Origin: Limihaloglobus sulfuriphilus
GTDB lineage: Bacteria; Planctomycetota; Phycisphaerae; Sedimentisphaerales; Sedimentisphaeraceae
Reading direction: 5' to 3'
Assembly: GCF_001999965.1 (NCBI RefSeq)
Contig: NZ_CP019646.1
Coordinates: forward strand, 1,798,001 to 1,862,000
DNA: 64,000 bases
Made by a program: the position numbers and the translations under genes. Shown one piece after another: positions 45,815 to 54,666 of this stretch (position 1 is the stretch's first letter; each line of letters starts with the position of its first letter). Under the pieces are notes generated by a model. That model did no database searches, was not told where the DNA came from, and was given only the letters and a program-made list of their open reading frames with translations.

Positions 45815-47542
45815 CTATTTTTTACCGTAGATAAGTTCTGCCGCGGCCTCAAGAGATTCAGGCGCAACGCCGTATGTATTGATCACGGTTTTGAATTTAT
45901 CGGAAACTGTGAGCGGATAGTGAGAGTTTGTAACAACAATAACCGGTTTGCCTTTTTTGTGAAGCTCTTCGATATAATCAGTGTCATTATGCTCTCTTCT
46001 GTCGAAATAGTTAGTAACTACCAGCACATCCGCCTCATCAAGACGATTTTCTATCCTGGCCTTGTCATCATCAGTATAGCACATTTCAGTCTCAACAATG
46101 CCGACGTTTTCAGAGTGTTTGCACATGATTTCCCAGAAGATACCAGGGTGGCATTTCTGGCTGTTGATACGTACATGGAGCGGATTACGCTGTTCTACCA
46201 GAATAACCTTAGTGTCCGGGCTTAACGGCAGAATTTCGTTTTCATCTCTCATCAGCTTCAAGCTGGCCTCGGCGGTTTCTTTCGCAATTTGAGCTACACG
46301 GGGGTCAAGAAAACCCTCATCAGCTTTTGTCTCGTCGGCGAGATTACCGTTTTCGAACAGACCATAATCATACTTAACACTCAGCGTACGGGCAATAGCC
46401 TCATCAAGCCTTTCTTCCGGCAGATCGCCCTTGTAGGCAGAATCAACCAGTTTTTCGATAACCTCATCAATCAACGGGCTCTCATCCCGCAGAAGGATCA
46501 GATCAGAACCGGCCATTATTGAACGCCTGCACGCCTCGTAAACTTCGTATTTCTGAACGATGCCGCCCATTGTTATATCATCAGTTGTAACGGTTCCCTC
46601 AAAACCCATCTCATTTCTAAGCAGATCGATAAGAAGCGGCTTAGAAAGTGTACTCGGCTCTTTGTCATCGTAAGCCGGATATACAGTATGGGCAGTCATG
46701 ATGGAAGGAATCCCGGCATCAACCAGCGCCTGGAAAGGTTTTAAATGTTCCTGCATCTGCCCTTTGTCAAGATTGATGTACGGCAGGCCGGCATGAGCAT
46801 CTTCTTTGGAGGCACCTCTGCCGGGGTAATGCTTGCCAGAAGTTATCAGCCCGCCGTCTCTGTAACCTTCAAACGCGGCGGTGGCAAATTTAATCACCTC
46901 TTGGGCAGTTTCACCGTAAGCTCTGTCTGATATTTCCGGATTCAGCGGCTCAGTATTTACGCCAAGTACCGGAGAATGAAGCCAGTTAACGCCAATACTC
47001 CTCAGCTGTCTGGCTGTAGCCCACGCGGCGTTGTACGCCTGCTGCGGGTCGCCGCTCTTTGCAAGGCCCATCGGCATTGGGAAGTTATATATCCCGCCTC
47101 TGGTGTAATCACAGCTGACGCCGCCTTCCATATCCATTGTAACGTGCAGCGGGACTCCAAGACCGTTATCCAACGCTTCCTGCTTCATGGTGTTAAGGAA
47201 GCGGCAGTATTCTTCGTTTGTGCAGTGCGGAACGGTGTTATCTTCCACGTAGTCCTTTACGCTGCGTACCGGAGAACGCAAAACCCTGTCGGCAAATTCC
47301 CGACTTGTGGCATAGGGGTCATGCCTTGCGGTCTTGCTGCGGAAGGTCAGCCCCGCCCTGATACCTGATGGATAGTAATTGCGGATTCTACGCAGTATTT
47401 CCGGTGTTATAATAGTACCGCAAAAACCTATCACAAAACATTGGCCGACTTTCTGCTCAATGCTCATCTCTGCGATAAGTTTGCTTATCAATTCTTTCTT
47501 GCTCTGTTTCCTGCTTGTTTTTTCCATTAGTTCTGGACTCAT
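45815..47542 (-). CDS. GH3 beta-N-acetylhexosaminidase-type enzyme
   Basis: 575 residues, no signal peptide, so cytoplasmic. The NagZ-type signature GKHYPGRGASKEDAHAGLP is at 236-254 with the Asp248-His250 dyad that serves as acid/base in GH3 hexosaminidases, and the nucleophile is D321 in TVTTDDITMGG. A GH3 C-terminal domain follows (about 400-575). AAGGAA lies 7 bp before the ATG. In a lyase operon it most likely releases N-acetylgalactosamine or N-acetylglucosamine from imported oligosaccharides; a role in peptidoglycan recycling is less likely given the context. It lies between the symporter (39 bp) and DUF2264 (12 bp). Confidence 0.88.
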   Translation of the reverse strand: MSPELMEKTSRKQSKKELISKLIAEMSIEQKVGQCFVIGFCGTIITPEILRRIRNYYPSGIRAGLTFRSKTARHDPYATSREFADRVLRSPVRSVKDYVEDNTVPHCTNEEYCRFLNTMKQEALDNGLGVPLHVTMDMEGGVSCDYTRGGIYNFPMPMGLAKSGDPQQAYNAAWATARQLRSIGVNWLHSPVLGVNTEPLNPEISDRAYGETAQEVIKFATAAFEGYRDGGLITSGKHYPGRGASKEDAHAGLPYINLDKGQMQEHLKPFQALVDAGIPSIMTAHTVYPAYDDKEPSTLSKPLLIDLLRNEMGFEGTVTTDDITMGGIVQKYEVYEACRRSIMAGSDLILLRDESPLIDEVIEKLVDSAYKGDLPEERLDEAIARTLSVKYDYGLFENGNLADETKADEGFLDPRVAQIAKETAEASLKLMRDENEILPLSPDTKVILVEQRNPLHVRINSQKCHPGIFWEIMCKHSENVGIVETEMCYTDDDKARIENRLDEADVLVVTNYFDRREHNDTDYIEELHKKGKPVIVVTNSHYPLTVSDKFKTVINTYGVAPESLEAAAELIYGKK

Positions 47543-47581
47543 TTTAAATTCCTTAAATTATCAATTTACATCATTTCATAT

Positions 47582-49366
47582 TTATTTTACAACTGAATCG
47601 TCCGCAGATTCCCCGCTTGTAGAGATCAGCAGTAACCCTATAGCAGCGACAAAACCGCCGACAAAAAGTATCCCAAACCTTCCAAAGAATGACCACGGGT
47701 TTGGAAGCAGCATTAAAAAACACACTGCAGCACCAATTACCAGGCATATCCGCCCAACCATCCGGCTCTGTCTTGAATCGTTTCCCACGCCGACTTCCCG
47801 GGCAAAATCTATCGGAGTCTTCATTCGAACGAAAAACTCTTTGACCTGTTCCCTGTATGCCTGGCCGGCGCTCTTCCAGAAAAGTTTTGTGAAATAGAAC
47901 GCACTTATAGAGGCCGCAAAATTAGCGGCTGTCTTTGTCTGCCAGAGCCATGGCTCTTTGAGGAAAGGTACAGACTGAATCAGGCTCGACTCACTTCCGC
48001 TGAAAAAGCCCATTGCCGAAACAATAAAGCCGACAATAACAGAGAAGATGCACGACCAGTGCGGAACTCTCTGCACAAGCAGACCAAGCAGCATCGGAGT
48101 AAGAAGCGGCACCATAAGCATCGCGCTTATATCAAGCATGTACTGGAATATGCCTTTGCTGTCTTTTATTGAGAAATAATACGCAATAGACATAACCATC
48201 AATCCCATAAGGCCCGTTGTAATTCGGCCTACTAAAAGCAGCACACGGCTGTCTTCATCGGGCTCTTTAATACGCAACGCGCGGCATACAGCCGGAAAAA
48301 TGTCGTTAGTTATAACAGCGGAATTGCGGTTAAGGCCCGAATCCATTGAGCTTGTAGTAGCGGCAAACATAGCAACCACCATCAGTCCGGTCAGACCCAC
48401 CGGCAGCAGATTCATACCCGCAATAGCGTAAGAGGCCTCTGCCGGTTTGGCAATGGCTATAGAGTTAACCGCCTCGGGAAACATAAGCCTTGCCGTCATA
48501 GGAGGGATAAACCATATCAGGCTCCCGATAAACATCAAAACCGCGGTGAGCAGGGCTGCCTTGCGGGCTTCATTTCCGGTCTTTACCGAAAAGAATCTCT
48601 GAGCGTTGGTAAGCGAGTTAAATGCGGTAACATTTTTTACCAGTATTATAAACGCCCAGAAATATGTATAATTTGAGTTGAACCTCTGCGGCTCGTTAAA
48701 CATCTTATAATCGGCACTAAGTCCGGCTTCTTTGATTTTGCTGAACAACCCGTCAATGCCGCCCAGCTTAATCATGCAGAGCACCGCCAGAAGTATTGTC
48801 ATCGGCATCAGGATACTGCTCTGTATAAAATCGCTGGCCATGATACCCCAGCTGCCGCCCAGCATTGAGTAAAACAGAACAACAAAACCTATGACAAATA
48901 TGATAACCTGTACATCATAGCCAAAAACCGCCGAGCTGAATATCGCAAGGCCGTAGAGATGAAGTGCGGAAAAACACATCTGTGTCAGAACCGTTATCCA
49001 GGCATAAAACTGGCGGGTTTTCTCTCCAAAACGGTTTCTGATAACCTCTGGAGGGCTGATAACACGCAGCTGCCTGAACCAGGGGGCCAGAAAAGCGGCG
49101 TTAACCAGAAACGCAACAACGTTAGCGAGGAAAATAATCATAGCAGACCAGCCCGCCTCAAAAGCGACGCCGGCGGCTCCGGTAAACGTCCACGCACTGA
49201 AACAGCTCATAAAACAGCTTGCTCCCACAAGCCACCACTTGCCGCGGCAGCCGCTGCGGAAATAATCACTCTTATTTGTGCTGAGCCGTTTGAAAACAAA
49301 CGATACAGCTATAAGAAGCAGTAAATAACCCGCTATAACAGAATATTCTAACCAGGTGTTATCCAT
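47582..49366 (-). CDS. Sodium:solute symporter (SSS family)
   Basis: 594 residues, inner membrane, about 14 helices. Features: LSTNKSDYFRSGCRGKWWLV after helix 1, FYSMLGGSWGIMASDFIQSS, and FAATTSSMDSGLNRNSAVITN near residues 340-360. AAAGGC lies 8 bp before the ATG. It stands 12 bp after the heparinase-type lyase and 39 bp before GH3, so it is the probable uptake route for the disaccharides or amino sugars made by the lyases; this is inferred from operon position. It is the third SSS symporter in the window and not a close copy of the other two. Confidence 0.9.
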   Translation of the reverse strand: MDNTWLEYSVIAGYLLLLIAVSFVFKRLSTNKSDYFRSGCRGKWWLVGASCFMSCFSAWTFTGAAGVAFEAGWSAMIIFLANVVAFLVNAAFLAPWFRQLRVISPPEVIRNRFGEKTRQFYAWITVLTQMCFSALHLYGLAIFSSAVFGYDVQVIIFVIGFVVLFYSMLGGSWGIMASDFIQSSILMPMTILLAVLCMIKLGGIDGLFSKIKEAGLSADYKMFNEPQRFNSNYTYFWAFIILVKNVTAFNSLTNAQRFFSVKTGNEARKAALLTAVLMFIGSLIWFIPPMTARLMFPEAVNSIAIAKPAEASYAIAGMNLLPVGLTGLMVVAMFAATTSSMDSGLNRNSAVITNDIFPAVCRALRIKEPDEDSRVLLLVGRITTGLMGLMVMSIAYYFSIKDSKGIFQYMLDISAMLMVPLLTPMLLGLLVQRVPHWSCIFSVIVGFIVSAMGFFSGSESSLIQSVPFLKEPWLWQTKTAANFAASISAFYFTKLFWKSAGQAYREQVKEFFVRMKTPIDFAREVGVGNDSRQSRMVGRICLVIGAAVCFLMLLPNPWSFFGRFGILFVGGFVAAIGLLLISTSGESADDSVVK

Positions 49367-49378
49367 TCAAATGCCTTT

Positions 49379-51388
49379 TTAATTGAAACATATAATTTTA
49401 TCTTCAAGGTTGTAGTAAACTTCAAATATATCACTTTTGTATTTGATTTGAAATTTACCCTTATCCGGCTCCAGCGATGATGCGTTTATATTAAAGTCAA
49501 CCTCAGGAGAGCTCCCTTTATAGGGAACAACCGCAGCGGCAAAGAACACAAAATCGTCACAGCTTTGTTTCTCCAGCGTATAGGCACAGGCTTCTCTGGG
49601 CTGTTTTTCGCCGTAAACGTAAGAGACGTACCCCTCGCGCCTTTCAAGGTTCATGCCCTGCTGGGCAAAGGGCTTAACAATGAGATTTACATCGCCGCTG
49701 TAATCGGTTTTGGCTGTTAGCTCGAGCTTGTCATACAGTACTCTGCCGGGAGCAAAATTATAATGACAGGCAACTTCACCCTCCGCAGAGCCGATGGCAA
49801 AATCTAATACGACAAAGAATTCATTGTTGAGGAAAAACACGCCTCTGCGGTGTTTTAGATTTTCATAACTCTGATTCTCGACCAAAACAGCGTCAATATT
49901 CCCGGAGGATTCAAACATAAGAAACTTCGGCGCATATTCAGAGTTCTCGCCGTTTAAAGTAACAGTCTGGTGAGACGAGGTCTTTCTAAACCAGTCCCGC
50001 CACTTTTCGTCACCGCTATATACATACTTGCCCGAATCAGGCATCAGGTGTTTGCCGTATGCATACACCTCAAAAGTCCCGTTATCCGGCTGACAGTGCC
50101 AGCCGCCGTCGGGGCCGTTTTTCATTACAAGACAGACATCATCCTCTGACCAGCCGCTTCTGAATGAATAAAAACCGCTTTTTTTCAGGGCAAAGGCTGT
50201 CTGGGCAGGGGCTGTTCCCTCACTGCCGCCGGTCGCCAGGTACCGGAAATCATCCCTGTCGAACAAATCGGCATATCTTCCCAGAAAACGCCAGAGCGTT
50301 CCTTTGGCATCTTCTGTGCCTTTCCAGGAATCTCCAAACTGAGCTGCCCTGCCGTCGGGCATGGCCGTCTTCATCGTTGCTTCGGCCATCTTTTCAAGAA
50401 GATCCACAAAATTAAATTTACCGTGTCTGCCGTTCATATATGCTATTCCATAGCTTGAGGAGAAACTGTCAACGGTACCGACATGGTAATGCGGAGAAAG
50501 CTCTATGTGAAAACCGTCAGGGTAAACCTGATTGCGTATTTCTCTGTTAAGAATTTTCGCCGCCTTTTCGAGCCATTTATCAGAGTTTTTGAATTCAGGG
50601 AAAAATGAACCGGCAAAACTGAGCCCGTTGGCATTTATCAGGGCTATATTTTTGGTTTCACGGTGGTTTTGGGTTACATAATCTGCATGTTCGCCGTAAC
50701 TGTTTAGAAAATCAATCAAAACGGTCTCGTCAAACTCGCCGGAGTCGAAGAAATACTGAAAATGGTACGTCCAGCTTTTGAGCCTGCTTGAAGCCTCGAG
50801 ACTGCGCCAGGCAAACGCATGGTCGCTGTCATTGGGATTTTTCTTTATCCAGTCCTGCAGCTGAAAGACATATCCGGCGGCATACTTCGAGTCCTTTGTT
50901 CGCTGGTATTGCAGCCCCATAGACTCCCACCAGTACATCCTGTGCAGCTGCCAGAGCCATTCTTTATCCTGCACGGGACTCTGCGACCAGTTTATATCCT
51001 TGCCGCAAAAGTGCGGCGGGTAGCTTTTCTGGCCGATGAATTTATGTTCCAACGCCAGATCCGCCCACTCAGGGTTATCAGCCCAGCCGCGGAAACGCGC
51101 TGACATCAAGCCCCCGCCCAGATTCAGGCTCCCGTCTCTGCCGACAGGATGCTTGACATTGCTTCGCCGGCTGTAGTATTTGAGCAGTTCTTCGCCAAAA
51201 AGCTCGAAATCGCCTTTATCATAAGCGGTTTTTACCTTTTCAAGACCAGGGTAACTCAAATCAAGCTGGGCGCCCAAATTTTCAACCGCTTTTTGCGATG
51301 CAACAGCGATGCTGTTCAAAGCAGAGAAAAGAAAGCACATCAGCAAGATGCTGCCGCTGAATAATACTGTTTTACCGGTGTTTTTCAC
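49379..51388 (-). CDS. Heparinase II/III-type polysaccharide lyase (PL12-like)
   Basis: 669 residues with signal peptide (to about residue 30). Residues about 35-370 are the helical lyase N-domain (LSYPGLEKVKTAYDKGDFE, SLEASSRLKSWTYHFQYF, NHRETKNIALINANGLSFAG, IELSPHYHVG with Tyr301-His302). Residues about 395-669 are the heparinase II/III beta domain with GWHCQPDNGTFEVYAYG (His431) and DSGKYVYSGD. Enzymes of this fold cleave uronic acid linkages by beta-elimination; PL12 members act on heparan sulfate. Subfamily and substrate need testing. It follows the PL8 gene by 2 bp. Confidence 0.82.
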   Translation of the reverse strand: MKNTGKTVLFSGSILLMCFLFSALNSIAVASQKAVENLGAQLDLSYPGLEKVKTAYDKGDFELFGEELLKYYSRRSNVKHPVGRDGSLNLGGGLMSARFRGWADNPEWADLALEHKFIGQKSYPPHFCGKDINWSQSPVQDKEWLWQLHRMYWWESMGLQYQRTKDSKYAAGYVFQLQDWIKKNPNDSDHAFAWRSLEASSRLKSWTYHFQYFFDSGEFDETVLIDFLNSYGEHADYVTQNHRETKNIALINANGLSFAGSFFPEFKNSDKWLEKAAKILNREIRNQVYPDGFHIELSPHYHVGTVDSFSSSYGIAYMNGRHGKFNFVDLLEKMAEATMKTAMPDGRAAQFGDSWKGTEDAKGTLWRFLGRYADLFDRDDFRYLATGGSEGTAPAQTAFALKKSGFYSFRSGWSEDDVCLVMKNGPDGGWHCQPDNGTFEVYAYGKHLMPDSGKYVYSGDEKWRDWFRKTSSHQTVTLNGENSEYAPKFLMFESSGNIDAVLVENQSYENLKHRRGVFFLNNEFFVVLDFAIGSAEGEVACHYNFAPGRVLYDKLELTAKTDYSGDVNLIVKPFAQQGMNLERREGYVSYVYGEKQPREACAYTLEKQSCDDFVFFAAAVVPYKGSSPEVDFNINASSLEPDKGKFQIKYKSDIFEVYYNLEDKIICFN

Positions 51389-51390
51389 AA

Positions 51391-54300
51391 TTAGTCTGCC
51401 TTTATCAATTTTAACTCATAAGTTTCTGCTTCTACGCTCGTAACTTTCAATACTGTTGAATCTTTTGTGTATCTAAAAATCTCAGCGTTTGCCGGCAGAG
51501 CCGCCGCCGACCACCTGCCTTTGAGCTCTATATAATTGTCCTGGGTCTTGCCCTCGTCAAATACATTGCTCTGGTCAATATCAGTTATTCCGCTGAGATG
51601 GGCCCTTCTAAAATCCGGATCACAAACACTTAGCGTAATAACATCTTCAGCACTCCCCGAAACCGCCATCAACACGGGCGTGCTGACCTTTTCTAAAATC
51701 TCATCACCTGCAAAATCGTATTGACTGTCAAATACCGCGTAGCCTCTCAAGCCGGCCTCTTCGAATTCCAGAACGTGGGCCTGCTTGTTTTTCTCTATAA
51801 CCGTATAAGGCAATTTGTCGGCGTATTTTTTCACAGTAATGGCCTTTCCCGGCTGAACGACTATTAAGTATTCATATTCGCCGCCCTTTGGAGCCTTGCC
51901 GTGATCAATCCAGCTGACAGTATAGTCTCCATGAGTGTCACTGGTATTGCGGTCATCGCGGGATTTCTGACTGGCCCGCTCGATTCTCAGGTTCTCTGCG
52001 TCTGCGACAACATAACCGTTGCCGACCGGGTCAGTAAACCATACAGGGGATTTGCCTTGGGACTCGAAACTGTAAGGAAACTCCTTTACAGGACGAGCGT
52101 TTATTATAATAGAATCATCTTGTGAGCTCATCCAGGTTTGCGAAATCGTTGTCTCTGTGGGATATTCTTTATCAGTATTTTCAATATCCGAACCTAAACA
52201 AACGATCAGGTCATCACAGAAGAAAACGCTTTTTCTGGCACTAAACGAGAGGTCAAATACGGTATCGTGGAAATCCATTGCCCACACGCCGTTGCGTCCC
52301 TGTGACTCTACTGCTCCGACAAAGGTCCTGTCGGTGAAGCGTCTTTTTGTGTTGCCGACGTATATCTTTCCTGTCTTGTCAACAGTTTTCGCATCATCTC
52401 TATGCTGAAGTTTATCAATCGGCAGGTGTATAGTTGTGGCATTGGGCCAGCGGTTCCAGTCCCAGCCGTTCTGAAGATTATAGCCGCTGCTGATAAAGTC
52501 AACCGGATCTCCGGAACCGAGTATCTGCATGGATCCGTAACTTAAATACCTGCCGTAGGCATTCTGGCCGGGCCTGCCTTCATAGTTCCATACGTACCGG
52601 CTCCAGCCCTTTACGCTGACCATCCACTCATCTCTCCTGTGAACTGCCAGAGCGCCGTACGGCTTGCTCCAGAAGCCGCTGGGGGCATTTGACTTTTGGA
52701 TACCTTTATCCGCAAAATCCAGCATCAGCTCAATGTCGCCAACCGGATAAAAATACGATATTCCCGTACCACCGTGTGCAAACACATTCTGGAGATATTG
52801 CGACCGGGGCTGCCACAGTCTCATGAAAACCCCCGCCATGTCTTTATCAACAGGCTCTTTTGCCATAGCCATGTATGCGTACGCCGCGATCATTTCGTTG
52901 CCTGTCTCGGCGTTCATAAGGCGGCCGTTAAAAGCTGCCGGGGTATGATACTTGTTCATTATGATTTCCTGGGTGAGCAGGGCATTTTTAAGATTCCGGT
53001 ACGCCTGATCGGAAATCGCAAACTCTGTGCCGCCAAGAAAATGAGTTACTATTGAACTCATATGGAACGCATTGGGGCAGTATGCATTGGCATACACGCC
53101 GCGGTGATGATAACCCAGGTAGTCATTCTTGATCGTGCCTGACCAGCCCGGAGTAACCGCGAGTGCCTGATTGAACCAGTTTACATAGCATTGCATATAC
53201 TGAACCTTTTGCGGAGAATCTTCCATTGCCAGTATTCTTAAAAGCCGGTGCATGGATTTTGTCCGAAGCGCATCTGCGGTAGTGGTATCCTTCAACGGCT
53301 GCTTTACGAATATCTCTCTAAATACAGTAAACCACTCAATCGCTTCAAGCTCTCTGTTGAGTTTGCCGGCAGCCTTTAATTCATCTCTCATTAAGAATAC
53401 GGAATGAACCCAGCTTGATATCCTGTTGCTTATATGGTTCATTGTTCCAAGGCCGCTGCCCTCTGCCCAGCCCTGATCATTGAAAAAGTCGTAGAGCAGC
53501 ATCAGCTTATCTCTGCTTTCGGTGCTGCCGTTTAGTTTGTAATCCAGCGCCAAAGCCAGGAAGGTTTTTTCGCCGAGACTGGTGTGGAAAAAGTTCGGCA
53601 CATAAGGCGAGCGGCTGGCGAAAAGCCCGGTACCTGTTATCCGGCCGTCTTCATGGCGTTTGATATTGTATTTATCAAATTCCTCTATCCCGTTTCTAAT
53701 ATAACTTTGCGTCGCCTCAAGCCTCTTGGAGTATATCTGGTTACCCTTGTACTTGCCGGTGCCGAGAACCCATTTTTCATATCTCTGGGCAATCTTTTCA
53801 AAATCATCTCTCTGACTTTTGCTGATTTGCTCCGGCAGTTCAAATTCGGGCTCAACTTTCGACCATTCATAAGCATCCCAGGTTGCCGTCTCGACTTTGC
53901 CCGGATGACGGTATTGATAGTCGTTGCTGGCATCCCAATGGATATAATCAGTAAAATCCACTATATCAAAATATAAAACACCGCTGCTGTGCCTGCGGGG
54001 CGCCAGAATTTGCAGTTCGCTGATAACCTCTCCTGATTTTAGACCGAGGTCATCCCTGAAACTTACCCACAAGACCCTCCAGCCGGTGAAATTAAGATCA
54101 AAATCTGCGGGGCGGATACTGCGCCTGGATTTTGTTTTAAACTGAAAGCGGATTGCATCATCGATCTGCTCGGTGTTATAAATCCATATCTTGAAACCGC
54201 CGTTACTGCTCTTGCACGCGGCTTCGATCCTGTGCAGAGAATCAACCCTGACAGCGTCAAATTTTTCCCATCTCCACTTTAATGACTTGTCTCCATGCTT

Positions 54301-54501
54301 GCTTCGATGGTCTGTGACAGAAAGTTTGCCGTTTTGACTCCTTAACTGCCAGTTTGAAGGGACATTTCCCGCCTCAAAAGACTCAACGCCGTCAAAAGGG
54401 GAATCCGGCTGAATAAAATATGCAGCACTTGTACCGGCAAAGACAGCCAATACAAAGCATAAAGCAATAAACGTCTTTTTAAAGTTCACATAAGCGGTCA
54501 T
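51391..54501 (-). CDS. PL8 chondroitinase ABC-type lyase
   Basis: 1036 residues with signal peptide (to about residue 27). Residues about 33-190 are the N-terminal sandwich of chondroitin ABC lyases (FEAGNVPSNWQLRSQNGKLS). Residues about 225-615 are the helical catalytic domain. Likely catalytic residues: His466 with Tyr470 or Tyr474 in GYHHRGVYANAY, Arg527 in FNGRLMN and Glu641 before NAYGRYLSYGSMQI. The conserved HRRDEWMVSVKGWSRY block and the beta domains to the C-terminus fit the family. It would depolymerise chondroitin or dermatan sulfate, perhaps hyaluronan. The length matches ABC lyases; the short bacterial hyaluronidases are smaller. Confidence 0.88.
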   Translation of the reverse strand: MTAYVNFKKTFIALCFVLAVFAGTSAAYFIQPDSPFDGVESFEAGNVPSNWQLRSQNGKLSVTDHRSKHGDKSLKWRWEKFDAVRVDSLHRIEAACKSSNGGFKIWIYNTEQIDDAIRFQFKTKSRRSIRPADFDLNFTGWRVLWVSFRDDLGLKSGEVISELQILAPRRHSSGVLYFDIVDFTDYIHWDASNDYQYRHPGKVETATWDAYEWSKVEPEFELPEQISKSQRDDFEKIAQRYEKWVLGTGKYKGNQIYSKRLEATQSYIRNGIEEFDKYNIKRHEDGRITGTGLFASRSPYVPNFFHTSLGEKTFLALALDYKLNGSTESRDKLMLLYDFFNDQGWAEGSGLGTMNHISNRISSWVHSVFLMRDELKAAGKLNRELEAIEWFTVFREIFVKQPLKDTTTADALRTKSMHRLLRILAMEDSPQKVQYMQCYVNWFNQALAVTPGWSGTIKNDYLGYHHRGVYANAYCPNAFHMSSIVTHFLGGTEFAISDQAYRNLKNALLTQEIIMNKYHTPAAFNGRLMNAETGNEMIAAYAYMAMAKEPVDKDMAGVFMRLWQPRSQYLQNVFAHGGTGISYFYPVGDIELMLDFADKGIQKSNAPSGFWSKPYGALAVHRRDEWMVSVKGWSRYVWNYEGRPGQNAYGRYLSYGSMQILGSGDPVDFISSGYNLQNGWDWNRWPNATTIHLPIDKLQHRDDAKTVDKTGKIYVGNTKRRFTDRTFVGAVESQGRNGVWAMDFHDTVFDLSFSARKSVFFCDDLIVCLGSDIENTDKEYPTETTISQTWMSSQDDSIIINARPVKEFPYSFESQGKSPVWFTDPVGNGYVVADAENLRIERASQKSRDDRNTSDTHGDYTVSWIDHGKAPKGGEYEYLIVVQPGKAITVKKYADKLPYTVIEKNKQAHVLEFEEAGLRGYAVFDSQYDFAGDEILEKVSTPVLMAVSGSAEDVITLSVCDPDFRRAHLSGITDIDQSNVFDEGKTQDNYIELKGRWSAAALPANAEIFRYTKDSTVLKVTSVEAETYELKLIKAD

Positions 54502-54666
54502 AAATCAATCCTCAGCTGCAACTTTTGGTAATTTAATTTAACATTCGTAAAACGCAAATCTATTCCGTTATTGTATATTTCGTATAATATTTTATTTCAA
54601 CATAATCTGTCTGATTTATAAATTGGGCTCGCCAGACATTTGAAGACGTGAATCGTATAAGAAGCC